Positions 24,360-59,574 of a stretch of 64,000 bases of DNA are shown in pieces. Source of the stretch: Tupaia tana (taxonomy: Eukaryota; Chordata; Mammalia; Scandentia; Tupaiidae); contig JAKSZU010000005.1 of assembly GCA_026018925.1 (NCBI GenBank), forward strand, positions 19,392,779 through 19,456,778, in the 5' to 3' direction. The notes under the pieces were generated by a model that was not told the DNA's origin, made no database searches, and was given only the letters and a program-made list of their open reading frames with translations. The position numbers and the translations under genes are program-made. Position 1 is the stretch's first letter; the number at the start of each line of letters is the position of its first letter.

Positions 24360-24540
24360 GGCCAGCCAGTGGTATGTTGGGTAAGGCTGCTAGAGCCCAC
24401 ATGGCTGAATCCTGGACGCGGCCTTGAGAAACATGCTAGGCATGTGCGTGCATGTGTGCCCAAAATCCCAAGAGAAGGGACTGTAGCATGGCCAATACCC
24501 ATGGAGGGTGCAAGTGCACGTGTTATAGCAAACTAAAAAG
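24360..24540 (+). mobile_element. Old L-type SINE
   Basis: ccagccagtggtatgttggg head, cccaaaatcccaagagaagg body. Confidence 0.75.
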
Positions 24541-24855
24541 TCACCAACCTGTGATATTGTTATTAAGCAACAGAGAATGGACTAAAACAGGAGTCAGTGA
24601 GTAGTGCTAGAGGAGAGTTTGGACAGTTCTAACAATGTTAGCTCTTAGAAGAAAGGGCAAAAGGCTTTTCTAGCCTTTTTACTTTGTGCCTTTGGCTATT
24701 CAGAATTTCCTACCCTACCCAGGCTAGCATGCCAGCCCAGTCACAACCAACTTCCTAAGAAATTTCACAAATAGGATTTGATTAAATTAAAGCAATTTAC
24801 AATAAATTAGGGATGTGGAGAACCTAAGGATTTTGAAAATCCATATAAATTCTAA

Positions 24856-25322
24856 AGGCTTAACCAAGTGGCAAGGTGGTTACGGTGGCTGGATCCTACA
24901 TGGATGGCTGCAGTTTGAATACCAGACCTGGTGGCTTGAAAAGTATCAGGCATCAGGACCACAGATGGCGTAACAGTTATGTTGCTGGACTCCTACATAG
25001 TTGACCGCAGTTCGAGTTCCACACATAGTGGCTTAAACCTCACGCCAGGCACATGTGTGTGTGTGCTGAAAATCCTAAGAGGAGAATGGAAGTGAATTCT
25101 CACTTTCTGTCTTTATCTGTCTCTCTGGCAAGTGCATGTGCACTAAAGCAAAAATCTAAAAAAATAAATACAGATAGATAGATATGATATCAGGTATGTG
25201 CCCCAAATCCTGAGAATGGAAAAAGGATTGTGGCATGGTCATCCCCCTTCCCCCTGGGGGGTGCTTTCTCATTTTCTCTCTTGCTGTCTCATATGAGCAT
25301 ATACGCCTGATAGCAAATTAAA
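24856..25322 (+). mobile_element. L-type SINE split by another L-type SINE
   Basis: The outer copy is 24856-24955 plus 25187-25322. The inner copy is 24957-25175. tatcaggcat/tatcaggtat is repeated at the junctions. Confidence 0.83.
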
Positions 25323-25324
25323 AG

Positions 25325-25492
25325 GGTGGCTTAAACTCACGCTGGGCACGTGTGCATGTGTACCCAAGATCCCGAGAGGAGAACGGAGAAGGGATTGTGG
25401 CATGGCCATTCCCCCGGGAGGTGATTTCTCGCTTTCTGGCAAGCACATGCACCCTATAGCAAAAACCTAAAAAAAAAAAAAAAAAAAAAAAA
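25325..25492 (+). mobile_element. L-type SINE, 5' truncated
   Basis: Begins inside the element at gggtggcttaaactcacgct, runs to a long poly(A). Confidence 0.85.
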
Positions 25493-25769
25493 GATAATAA
25501 AATTAAGTAAAAATTATTTACTAAAAGGTATAGCATGAACAAAAGAGAACTCACAATCAGTGGAGCAGTTCTTATACAGTGACTTCTGGCAGGAATTCAA
25601 CATAAAAGGAATGTCAGATGCTACTGCAATAATCTGGGCTAGAATAGTGGTAGAGGCCAGGGGGAAAGGGAACATTCCGGAGACGTTAGAGACCATCAGG
25701 GCATGGCAACCAATAAGATCTGGGATAGGAAACAGTACGTGGAAAAGGAAAGTCAATCTTAAGAGCCTC

Positions 25770-25844
25770 AGTTTCTTCATCTGAACAACAGAGAATCTAT
25801 TTCAAGAGTTGGTCTAAGAATTAGAGAGGTTAATGTAAAGCATT
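25770..25844 (+). mobile_element. MIR fragment
   Basis: gagcctcagtttcttcatct is the MIR core. Confidence 0.6.
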
Positions 25845-25917
25845 TATTGGGTTGTTGGAAATGTCATGACACGTTTTTCTATGCAAAAATGTGTCATGAC
25901 TTTTCGACAACTCAATA
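25845..25917. mobile_element. Palindromic mariner-like MITE, copy 1
   Basis: Inverted ends attgggttgttggaaatgtc and gacttttcgacaactcaata, TA on both sides, arms tgtcatgacac / gtgtcatgac; 73 bp and nearly a complete hairpin. Confidence 0.75.
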
Positions 25918-25954
25918 GAAAGAGGCCTGGCATAGTAAGATTTCAGTCACTGAT

Positions 25955-26080
25955 GTTAACACTCATTCAATAAATATTTTGTTAGGTACCAGGATAATGA
26001 AGAAAGCAAACTAGTTCCTTTTCCTCTTTGAGTCTATGGTCCAGTTGGGGAGATGAACATTAAATAAATGTACACCCAAA
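25955..26080 (-). mobile_element. MIR3/L2-like remnant
   Basis: cattcaataaatattttgtt and ggggagatgaacattaaata are typical of reversed MIR3/L2 ends. Confidence 0.5.
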
Positions 26081-26081
26081 C

Positions 26082-26159
26082 ATTGAGTTGTTGGAAGTCA
26101 TGACACGTTTTTGCATAGAAAAACAAAAAATAAGCCATGGCTTTTCTGACAACCCAATA
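26082..26159. mobile_element. Palindromic mariner-like MITE, copy 2
   Basis: Ends attgagttgttggaagtcat and tctgacaacccaata; same design as copy 1, 165 bp away. Confidence 0.72.
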
Positions 26160-26489
26160 TTTTATTACAAATTCTACTAAGCATTATGAAAGGTGGGAGT
26201 GCTTAGAAAAAACTGAGATGGAAGATCCCTTTTAGACTGAGAAGATAGGTGAAGTCTTTGATGAAATGACATTCAGACCTGAAGTGTTATCAGTTGTGAC
26301 TCAAGAATTTGAAAAATAACAAGAATACTTAGCTTAAGAAGAAGGAGTTTAGTGATCAGTTAGCTGAAAAGTCCAGGGATAGAGCTGGCAGGGCCCGCCT
26401 GATCTTTGGGCTTAGACAGTGATCACGTCATACCTCAACTCTGACTTACTAGGGTTCCTCTGGTCTGTGTTCTGGCGGGTTCCCATTCT

Positions 26490-26745
26490 TTTTTTTTGAG
26501 AGGTTTTCGCTATAGGGCGCGTGCGCTCGCCAGACAGACAGAGACATAGAGACAGAAAGCGAGAAATTACCCCCCATGGGGGATGGTCACGCCGCAATCC
26601 CTTCTCCTCCATTCTCCTCTCGGGATCTTGGGCACACATGCACACGCACCTGGCGTGAGTTTTAAGCCACTGGGTCCAGGACGCGAACCGCGGTCGACTA
26701 TGTGGGAGTCCAGCGACATAGCCATTGCGCTAACTGCTGGTTCCC
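26490..26745 (-). mobile_element. L-type SINE
   Basis: Flanked by ggttcccattctt repeats. Confidence 0.93.
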
Positions 26746-26908
26746 GTGGCAGGTTCCCATTCTTGGGCAGGCTGTCTCTTCATGGTAGGAAGCCGGTGAC
26801 CAGCTGCTCCAGGTATGACTGCATCTCCAGAAAGGTGCGCCAACTTCTTTCAGTACTTCTCCAAGAATTGGCTCTCTCTGACTTGACTTGGGTCATGTAA
26901 CTGCCTCC

Positions 26909-26970
26909 CTCTGTGTGTGTGTGTGCATACATATACATATATATATTATATATATTTGTGTGTGCATACA

Positions 26971-27014
<44 letters not shown>
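26909..27014. repeat. (TG)n/(TA)n microsatellite
   Basis: tgtgtgtgtg then a long pure (AT)n run. Confidence 0.9.
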
Positions 27015-27017
<3 letters not shown>

Positions 27018-27239
27018 TGAAACTAGAAATGGAAAATTTCTGACAATAACATGAATGATTAAGCCACTATGCAGTATATTCTGGATGGGAAATCACATTT
27101 TGTGTGTTGTGACGATACTTAGGGAATGAATGTAAATTAATTAAGTTTTAAAAAAAAGTTTCAGGAAAAAAAAAATGCCTGCCTCTGGTGTGGTCAGGGA
27201 CAGAGATGCTGATTGGTTAAAATTGAATCTGGACTAGAC

Positions 27240-27400
27240 CTTTTTTTTAAAGGTATTATTTGTTTAAATTTATTATTTCTTAATTTGACCAGAGAGGGAT
27301 AGAGAAGATGAGAAAGCAAGCTGTGGGGTCTGGGACGCAAACTGTGGTCATCCATGTGGGAGTCCCTTGCCTTTACCACCGTGCCATTTGTGAGCCCTGG
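27240..27400 (-). mobile_element. S-type SINE
   Basis: cttaatttgaccagagaggg to tgccatttgtgagccc. Confidence 0.82.
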
Positions 27401-27714
27401 GCTGGACGTTCTTAAGGACAGTAGCAGGGGCAGACAGAAATGTCAGGTGTCCATGGCTAAAGGATAAGAAAAGTAGCAGAGATGCAGTGTGGGCAGGAGA
27501 AAGTATTCTAAGCAGAGAGAGCAGCATATGTGGTCTGGGGGCAAGTAGGTGGGAGGAAACAAGGTGGTGGTATGGCCACAGTGCACTCTGCTGGAGGGAG
27601 CAGTAAGCTGAGGGTCAAATGACAGAACGTCTGGTAGGTCCCGTTAAGGATCTTAGACTTCATTTTAAGAGCGGTCAGAAGCATTGCAGTTCCAGTAAAA
27701 GAAACTAGGAATGT
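27401..27714. other. Unassigned intergenic sequence
   Basis: No gene or repeat could be assigned. Confidence 0.4.
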
Positions 27715-27715
27715 G

Positions 27716-27984
27716 GGAACCAGCAGTTAGCGTAATGGCTATGTCGCTGGACTCCCATGTAGTTGACCGCAGTTCACGTCCCGGACCTGGTGGCTTAAAA
27801 CTCACACCAGGTGCGTGTGCGTGCATGCCCAAGATCCCGAGAGGAGAATGGAGGAGAAGGGATTGCGGCGTGACCATCCCCCCTGGGGGGTGATTTCTCG
27901 CTTTCTGTCTCTATGTCTGTCTCTGTCTGTCTGGCGAGCGCACACGACCTATAGCGAAAATCTCTCCAAAAAAAAAAAAAAAAA
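27716..27984 (+). mobile_element. L-type SINE
   Basis: Flanked by agaaactaggaatgt repeats (about 27700 and 27989). Confidence 0.94.
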
Positions 27985-28191
27985 GAAAAAGAAACTAGGA
28001 ATGTAAGAGGAAGGCAGTAGGGGTCAGAGAAAGAGAAATTTTAGACTAACTGAATTTGAGGGGCTATCACACAAGTGGAGTTCCCTCACAGGCAATCATT
28101 TTGATTCCCTCTTTTCATTCCATATCCCTCTCTAGCTGCTGCCCCATTTCTCTCCTCTCTTTAGCAAAACTGGTCAAAAGAGCTGTCTAAT

Positions 28192-28342
28192 GGCCAGCAG
28201 GTGGCATGGTGGTTAAGGGGATGGACTCCCACATGGCCAACCATGGTACGAGTCCCAGACGTGGGGGCTTGCTTTCTCACTTTCCTTTCTCTCTCTGGTC
28301 AAATTAGAAACAAAAATAATAAATAAAATTAAATAATTCTTT
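28192..28342 (+). mobile_element. S-type SINE
   Basis: ggccagcaggtggcatggtg head; ctctggtcaaattagaaaca tail. Confidence 0.9.
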
Positions 28343-28709
28343 ATATCTGTCATTATCGCTCACTCCATCCAAATTAATCAGTGTTGTCAACAACATCAAC
28401 CAAATCTGATGGTGAATTCTCTGCCCTTTTTTCGTGAATTCTTAGCAATACTGACAGAACTGGTCACTCTTAAAATATTTTCTCCCTACTTAACTGGCCT
28501 CTTCTCAATCTTCTTTGCTAGGTTACTCTGCCTTACTCCTCCATAGTATTTAATACACTTTAAATATACCTCTCTCTCCATCAGTAGTCTTGGCCAGTTC
28601 TGTGGATTTATATACACAGATGGTAAGCAGCAAAAGAAAAAGGTGATATAAATTTTAGAGTCGTCAATATAAATAAGTTTGACTAGAGCTTTACTTGAAA
28701 ATGAAAGTA
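28343..28709. other. Unassigned sequence downstream of SKA3
   Basis: No gene or repeat could be assigned. Confidence 0.4.
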
Positions 28710-29330
28710 AGTATGGTTATTTTACATTTTATTTTGCAAAAATTATACAGTAATTCCTAGGAAAAGGAATAAATAAATCAAGTTTTGTCTTGGGGACAGT
28801 TTTCTGACAAAATAAAGCACAATGTAACAGGTTTTCCATTTGACTTTCAAGGCAACAATCATTGAAGAGGGAACCTTTACTGCATCTCATTTCCCAAAAC
28901 GAATCCTTTAAAGCACCCATCAGGATACTTGGCAATATTGTTTTTTCTCAAATTTTAAGCCTATCTCCACAGTACACTAGGCCCTTACTTTTCCCACTGG
29001 CTAGAATTTTAAAGTTCTCCAAGAGCACTATGACGAACTTAATTACTTTTCAGTTGTATTTAAATTGGAAGATATGCGGCTGGATGGACAGGACAGTTTG
29101 ACACCGTCAGGTAGCTCTAGAGGCTCCAACAGCAAGGATCAGAGTTAAGTAGTATGGTGGAAGGAGCTGAGGTGAGACGATGAACCCAACACAGTGCAAA
29201 AGCTGGGAGAGAAGAGGAGAAAATAAAAACTTGTCAGCAATGAGAAGAAGGAAAGAGGAGACTGAATAACAAAATACGTCGAGCTTTGCTTTCATTTAAT
29301 CCTGTCCAGTTTCTATAATGGATGGTTCCC
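28710..29330 (-). other. SKA3: Candidate SKA3 3' UTR / terminal exon
   Basis: This stretch between SINEs has no recognised repeat. On the minus strand it ends with AATAAA near 28730. If the last coding exon is spliced at aactg|gtgaaa (near 29624), a terminal exon starting with A would create the usual TGA stop; ctctag|agctacc at about 29113-29125 would fit. This is inference from motif positions. Confidence 0.3.
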
Positions 29331-29620
29331 AGAATAGCTGTAGACAGATACAAATAAAAAATTTAAGGTCAAAACAAATGATACTATGGCTATATATTTT
29401 ATACTTATAGAATGGTTGAGAATAGATTCCCAGTAATATCCAACTTGATCATGTGGAAGTATGAGACTCAGGGATCATAAATTCTATATCAAAACATTAT
29501 GTTATTAACCTAAGCTGGCAAATGTCAATTTTTTTTTTTTTACGACCAGTCAAAATTTAATTTTAAATATCCTCCTCAAATAAGACACATACTTCCTTCA
29601 GAATGGTAAGATACTCACTT

Positions 29621-53264
<23,644 letters not shown>

Positions 53265-53573
53265 ATGTTCCTGACCGCGCTCCTCCTGCGGAACCGCATT
53301 CCCGGCCGGCAGTTGATCGGGAAGCATCGGCGGCCGCGCTTCGTGTCTTCGCAGGCGAAGCAGAACATGATCCGTCGCCTGGAGATCGAGGCAGAAAACC
53401 ACTACTGGCTGAGCATGCCGTACCTGACCGAGGAGCAGGAGTACGGCCATGCCGCGGCGCGCAGGGCAGAGGCCTTCGAGGCCATCAAGGCAGCCAGCAC
53501 TTCCAAGTTCCCTCCGCATAGATTTGTTATAGACCAGCTCAGCCATCTGAATGTCTCTAAGAAATGGTCCTAA
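53265..53573 (+). CDS. MRPL57: MRPL57 (MRP63, mL63), mitochondrial large ribosomal subunit protein
   Basis: A single coding exon of 102 codons, the family's exact length. It starts [20 protein letters not shown] and continues with [40 protein letters not shown] and [12 protein letters not shown], ending NVSKKWS. The Arg/Lys-rich N-terminus suits mitochondrial import and rRNA binding; the protein is a small structural part of the mammalian 39S subunit. The ATG sits just after a 3' splice site (53259), as expected for a gene with a 5' UTR intron. Longer open frames across both strands here are shadows caused by high GC content. ATTAAA at 53679-53684 is the likely poly(A) signal, and an L-type SINE follows directly. 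Confidence 0.97.
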   Translation: MFLTALLLRNRIPGRQLIGKHRRPRFVSSQAKQNMIRRLEIEAENHYWLSMPYLTEEQEYGHAAARRAEAFEAIKAASTSKFPPHRFVIDQLSHLNVSKKWS

Positions 53574-53678
53574 CCCTGTGGTTTGGTTTTATAGATCACT
53601 GGGCCGCCCTGTCCTTACCTGCCCTGGAACTAAAAAACTGGAGCTTCCAAAACTGTGTGAGCTTTTGCTCATAGTCTT

Positions 53679-53684
53679 ATTAAA
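53679..53684 (+). terminator. MRPL57: MRPL57 poly(A) signal (ATTAAA)
   Basis: ATTAAA about 105 bp after the stop, before the SINE that starts near 53725. It is the only close match to a poly(A) hexamer downstream of the gene. Confidence 0.55.
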
Positions 53685-53724
53685 ACATGATCATGAACAT
53701 AGTGATGTGCATTTAACTCTCTAA

Positions 53725-53966
53725 TCTTTTTTTTTTTTTTTTTTTTTAGGAGAGGTTTTCACTATAGGGCGCGTGCCCTCGCCATACAGAGACATAGAAA
53801 CAGAAAGCGAGAAATCACCCCCCAGGGGTGATGGTCACCCCGCAATCCCTTCTCCATTCTCCTCTCGGGATCTTGGGCATGCACGCACACATGCCCGGCG
53901 TGAGTTTTAAGCCACCGGGTCCCGGATGCGAACCGAGGAGTCCAGCGACATAGCCATTACGCTAAC
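53725..53966 (-). mobile_element. L-type SINE lacking the first 10 bases of the head
   Basis: Ends at ccattacgctaac; flanked by ctctaatctt repeats, so the truncation was present at insertion. Confidence 0.9.
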
Positions 53967-54190
53967 ACTCTAATCTTAAAAGTGTAGTTGTCTAAACTCT
54001 TTCTTTAGCTGGATAGACGGTATCAGAGATTTCCTGTGCCATAAATGCTGCATAATTATAAACTTTTGCAGTAAAGCCACAAATTATAATTCGGTGTCCA
54101 TGCTTGCGTCAACAGTTGAGATACTTGGGGAGTTTTATCGTGCAACGTCAGTTTGCTCGTCTTCTGTCAATAATTGCCTACACTTAAATG

Positions 54191-54412
54191 GAGGAGCCAG
54201 CTGGTGCGTGGTTAAGGCCGCTGGATTCGACATGGCTGACTATGCCCTTTTGAGTCCTGGACCCAGCTACTAGAACAACATATTAGGTGTGTGTGTTTGG
54301 GTGCCCAAAATCCCTGGAGGAAAAAGGACTGCCACCCTCCTCCCCATGTGTTGTCTCACCCACCTCTCCTTTAAGTACCTGTTCCTTACAGCAGAATGTT
54401 TTTTAAAATTAA
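54191..54412 (+). mobile_element. Old L-type SINE
   Basis: ggagccagctggtgcgtggt head; gtgcccaaaatccctggagg body. Confidence 0.78.
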
Positions 54413-54627
54413 AAAAAAAAAAAAATGGAAATATGACCATTTTAAGTATACTCCTAAAAACATTTTCTTTTGGTATTTGACTACAAAAAATGGACATTTA
54501 AATTAATAAAGAATATTTATCAGAACTGGTACAAGGTGTATTTAAATTATTTTTATAATAACATTCAATTCAGTTCTTGATATTTAAAATAACCTTTTTC
54601 TGAATATAATAAAAATAATCAAATACT

Positions 54628-54866
54628 GGGGCCAGCAGATGACATAGGGGTTAAGATGCTGGATTCCCACGTGGTCACCCATGAGTTGAGCCCTGGACCC
54701 AGTGGCTTGATACTCATACTGGGCGCATGTGGTGTGCATGTCCAAAATCCTGAAAGGAGAATGGAAAGGGGACTGTGGAATGGCCATCCCTCGTGGGGGG
54801 CTGAGTTGTCACTTTCTGTCTGTTTCTCTCTGGTGAGTACATGGGCCCTATAGCGAAAATCTATAT
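54628..54866 (+). mobile_element. L-type SINE
   Basis: ggggccagcagatgacatag head; ggccctatagcgaaaatcta end. Confidence 0.9.
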
Positions 54867-54928
54867 ATATCTCATATATGAGATACCTATATCTATATCT
54901 ATCATATAGATATAGATATATATATGTA
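54864..54928. repeat. AT-rich simple repeat
   Basis: tatatctcatatatgagata is palindromic, then atagatatagatatata. Confidence 0.8.
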
Positions 54929-55097
54929 AAGTACTTTTGTTACCAAATATAGCACCCTATACAATTGTGACTTTTACACATGAAGAAGCACTTGTCTAAA
55001 GTCACATCCAGTAATGAGAAGAAGAATTTGGATTTGAACTATGGTATAATACAGAAATCTTTATTAACATGTTTAGTAGAAATTCTACAAAATACTG

Positions 55098-55280
55098 GGA
55101 GACCAGCAGGTGGCATGATGATTAAGGTGCTGACATACTCACATGGCCTACCATGGTTTGAATCCTGGATCTGGTGGCTGGCTTTCTCACTTTCCTTCTT
55201 TCTGTGTCTGTCTGTCTGTCTCTGGTCAAGTTAAGATAAATGAATGAGTAAATTTAAAAATTAAATAAAAATAATTTTTA
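55098..55280 (+). mobile_element. S-type SINE
   Basis: Flanked by aaattctacaaaatac repeats (55079 and 55282). Confidence 0.94.
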
Positions 55281-55695
55281 AAAATTCTACAAAATACATA
55301 GATGGGAAAGAAATCCTATTACCCATTAATAATTTTCCATTAATGAAATAGTCTTCATTGATATATAGTGGTACCCCACCTAGTTTTGCTTTCCACAATT
55401 TGTTACCCATGGTCCAAAACTATTCTTTGGGAAATTCCAGACATAATTTATAACCTTTAAATTGTGTTCTGTTCCCAGTAGCAGGAGGTCTTGGTTGTCC
55501 TATCCTAAATATATCATCCCTTTGTCCAGTGTAGCCATGTTGTATATGCTACCCACCTGTCAGTTACTTATCTGTGTCAGTTAATCATATAATCTATTTC
55601 TGGTCTCCCTGTATTCTTGATTAAGAAACCTGAATTTTACTTCATAATAGCCCCAAAGTACAAGAGTAGCTATACTGGCATATTGTTATAACTGT
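55281..55695. other. Unassigned intergenic sequence
   Basis: No gene or repeat could be assigned. Confidence 0.4.
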
Positions 55696-55699
55696 TCTA

Positions 55700-56212
55700 T
55701 TTTTTTGTTTTTTAGTTTCAGAAAATGCATACATTCACCAGAGAGACAGAGCAAGGAGAAAGCACCACCACCACCCCCCAACTGGGTTGTGGTCATGCCA
55801 CAGTTCCTTCTTCATTTTGCTATCCTGTAGGGATTTGAGGTGTGCACATGTGTGCCTAACATGTTTCTCAAGCTTTGGGGACCAGGATTTTTTGGGGGGG
55901 AGGGGAGAGGTTTTTGCTACAGGGCACATGTGCTCACCAGACAGACAGACAGAAAGCGAGAAATCACCCCCCAGGAGGATGGCCACGCTGCAATCCCTCC
56001 CCCTCCATTCTCCTCTAGGGATCTTGGGCACGCACGTACACGTACCCAGTGTGAGTTTAAACCACTGGGTCTGGGACTCAAACCGCAGTCACCTACATGG
56101 GAGTCTAGCGACATAGCCATTACACCAACTGCTGGGGGACCAGGATTTTAACCGTGCTGTCAGCCTTGTGGTATCTGGCTTCCCATAACCACCGTGCTAC
56201 AGGGCTGGCCCT
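55700..56212 (-). mobile_element. Old L-type SINE split by a young L-type SINE
   Basis: The outer copy is 55700-55890 plus 56148-56212. The inner copy is about 55891-56136. ggggaccaggatttt is repeated at the junctions. Confidence 0.87.
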
Positions 56213-56350
56213 ATTATTAGTTGTTAATCTTTTACTGTAACTAATTTGTAAATTAAAACTTCACCATAGTTATGGAAAAACAAACAGTGTTTAATATTTG
56301 CAGTTTCAGGCATTTGCTGGAGAATCTTGAAACATATCATCCTTTTCTTT

Positions 56351-57337
56351 TATAGTGAATTTTTTTTTTTTTTCAGAAGAATGTAGTTTGATATTTATTT
56401 AGTATAAAAGGTTTGTGCACAGTGTAACAAATACAGTTTTTACAAATCTGTTTTTGAAAAAGTTGTGGCTGTTTATTTGGGTTTCATACTCTTAATTACT
56501 TCATCCATCAGTTCTTTTACTTCTTTGTGTCTTGTAACTGCTTGACTCATACAGTCCTGAAGTTTAGCTCCAGTCAGCCCACTTCCACCTGGTTTGTGAA
56601 GACAGCAGAGCTTGCCTTCCTCATCCATTACTACCGTCAAGGTTCCCGTTGCCAGATGTTCTTCCTCTCCAGTAGGGTCAACTATCAGTAAAGTGTCATC
56701 AAACACAGCAAAGGATGTTGCAACTGGATGAGTTCTAATATTCAAATAACTTTTCTTCTTTAAATTAACTTCTGCTAGTGCAGTTTCTTCATTTATAGTA
56801 ACTTCAGGTAACTGTACATTTTTTAAAGCTGCCAACAGAGCAAATGTGCAAGCATCCAAAATGTTTCCATCATAGTCGAGGCAAATGAGATCACAGTATA
56901 GAACCCAAGCAAGCTTTCCTGGAGAAATGCATAAGTCCTCTTTCTGAATTATCTGTGAATTTTCAATGACATCTGCAATGAACTGGCTAGCCACTTGGGC
57001 CTCTTCTCCAGGAGGGCCTGACCGAAATCTCGATGAACACAGGGGTGGTAGATCCACGTTAGGAACAATATATCCTTTATCAGGGGTATCTGTTGGTGGT
57101 GCTGCAAATTCCGCTTTAACTCCACAAATTACTGTAGTATTTCCCAGCTTCACTAATGCAGAACCATCTGCAGTACTAATTGAACCTATGTTGACAGTTG
57201 TGGTTCTGAATTCACCAAGTTCTCTTCCATCGGGACGGCAGTTCTCCTTCAGAAATCTCCTGTAATACTCCAGAGGTTCCACGGTTTTGAACCCGGCCGC
57301 CATCTTCCCACCCACGTGCTCCTATAGTGAATTTTTT
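56351..57337 (-). mobile_element. EXOSC8 retrocopy insertion unit with target-site duplications
   Basis: The unit comprises the duplication, a poly(A) tail, a short 3' UTR, the coding frame, a 5' UTR of about 19 bases (cacgtgggtgggaag before the ATG) and the second duplication. Confidence 0.9.
56473..57303 (-). CDS. Intronless EXOSC8 retrocopy with an intact 276-codon frame
   Basis: The frame starts [20 protein letters not shown] and ends [14 protein letters not shown], exactly the 276-residue length of EXOSC8 (Rrp43/OIP2), with no stop or frameshift. EXOSC8 is a non-catalytic RNase PH-fold subunit of the RNA exosome ring. The copy has no introns, while the parent gene is multi-exonic. On the minus strand AATAAA (56399-56394) is followed by a poly(A) run (56373-56361). 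The insert is bounded by the perfect 15-bp duplication tatagtgaatttttt at about 56351-56365 and 57323-57337. These are the marks of L1-mediated retrotransposition. A GTG at 57315 also opens the frame, but the ATG at 57303, in aagATGgcgg, is the family start. Only a handful of residues differ from the human protein as I remember it, mostly conservative, so the copy is young or under selection. It may equally be a recent, still unbroken processed pseudogene; transcription is unknown. Confidence 0.85.
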   Translation of the reverse strand: MAAGFKTVEPLEYYRRFLKENCRPDGRELGEFRTTTVNIGSISTADGSALVKLGNTTVICGVKAEFAAPPTDTPDKGYIVPNVDLPPLCSSRFRSGPPGEEAQVASQFIADVIENSQIIQKEDLCISPGKLAWVLYCDLICLDYDGNILDACTFALLAALKNVQLPEVTINEETALAEVNLKKKSYLNIRTHPVATSFAVFDDTLLIVDPTGEEEHLATGTLTVVMDEEGKLCCLHKPGGSGLTGAKLQDCMSQAVTRHKEVKELMDEVIKSMKPK

Positions 57338-57411
57338 GAAACCATATCAAGATTAAAAATGAATAGCATTTAGAGCTGATAGCTCTAACATTTAAATATT
57401 CTGTTGCTGGA

Positions 57412-57645
57412 CTAGCCACATGGCATGGTGGTTAAGAGAGCTGGATCTCACATGGGTGAGTGCAACGTTCAAGTCCCAGGCCTGGTGGCTTGGAAAATAG
57501 GCTGTGTGTGTGTGTCCAAAATCCTGAGGAGAATGGAAAAGGGATTGTGGTATGGCCATTCTCTCAGGGGAGTGATTTCTCACTTTCCCTCTCTTTCTCT
57601 CTCTCTTTGGCAAGCACACACACTCTATAGCAAAAACATGTAAAA
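57412..57645 (+). mobile_element. L-type SINE between the two retrocopies
   Basis: actagccacatggcatggtg head; acactctatagcaaaaacat end. Confidence 0.85.
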
Positions 57646-57710
57646 AAAAATCTGATGCCAAATTGCTTGAAAAAAGTTAGTACAAACTAATGTATAAGAA
57701 TGCCAACCTC

Positions 57711-58652
<942 letters not shown>

Positions 58653-58739
58653 AAGAATGCCAACCTCATTTGCTAGCATTGAATATTCTTATTAACAAAA
58701 ATACTGTATTTTGTTAATTATATGAATCACATTCTAATG

Positions 58740-58920
58740 TCTGCTATTAGGGTTTATAGGCTGTGGTAGAGGCATGTTGGTTTTCTTATTAATTTACTGC
58801 TCGTCACAAATTACCTGACACATAGTAGTCAATCCATAGTTGAATGTTTAACCATGCTAATTCTCTTACTAATACGTCATTTTCTTACTGGTAAATAAAT
58901 ACTTGTTGAATGTTCACAGA
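58740..58920 (+). mobile_element. MIR/L2-like remnant
   Basis: acctgacacatagtagtcaa and aataaatacttgttgaatgt. Confidence 0.5.
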
Positions 58921-59046
58921 AATGTCTCTGGTGCATATGGCAATTTAATATTGAACTTTCATAACTGGAAATAGTGACTGCTGATACTGTTATGAGAAAG
59001 GTGAAAGTAGGTGGCTTAGGAGACCTGTTTAAAACTGCAGCTACTA

Positions 59047-59296
59047 GGGTCAGCAGATGGGTTGGTGGTCGAGGGTGCTGGACTTCCACATGGCTGACTG
59101 CAGTTCGAGTCCCAAACCAGGCGGCTTGAAAATCACACTGGATGTGAGTGCAGGTGTGACCAAAAATCCTGAGAGAGCAGGGAAGGGTTTGTGGCATGGC
59201 TGTTCTTCCCTAGCTCCATGACTTCTTAATTTCTAACTGTCTCTCCCTGTAAGTGCATGTGCCCTGTGGCAAAAAGCCTAACAAAAAAAAAAAAAA
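59047..59296 (+). mobile_element. L-type SINE
   Basis: gggtcagcagatgggttggt head; flanks gctact. Confidence 0.85.
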
Positions 59297-59306
59297 GTGG
59301 CTACTG

Positions 59307-59547
59307 GGCCAGCAGGTGGCACTGTGGTTGGGGGCACTGGACTCCCATGTGGTTGACTGCATTCAAGTCCTGGACCCAGCAGCTTGAAATTCACACTGGG
59401 TGCGTGTGCTTAAAATTCCAAGAAGAGAATAGAAGGAAGGGATTGCAATGTGGCCATCCCCCCAGGGGTTGATTTCTCACTTTCTATCTCTCTGTCTCCA
59501 GCCACCACAAGCATGTGCTCCCTATAGCAAGTCTCTCAAAAACAAAA
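59307..59547 (+). mobile_element. L-type SINE, tandem with the previous one
   Basis: gggccagcaggtggcactgt head; flanks gctact shared with the neighbour. Confidence 0.87.
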
Positions 59548-59574
59548 CTGCTACTATAATACTTCTATTGCTCT

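Noticed and set aside
57304-57315. GTG start adding four residues to the EXOSC8 copy
   Set aside because: Family members start at MAAGF; the upstream triplets belong to the 5' UTR.
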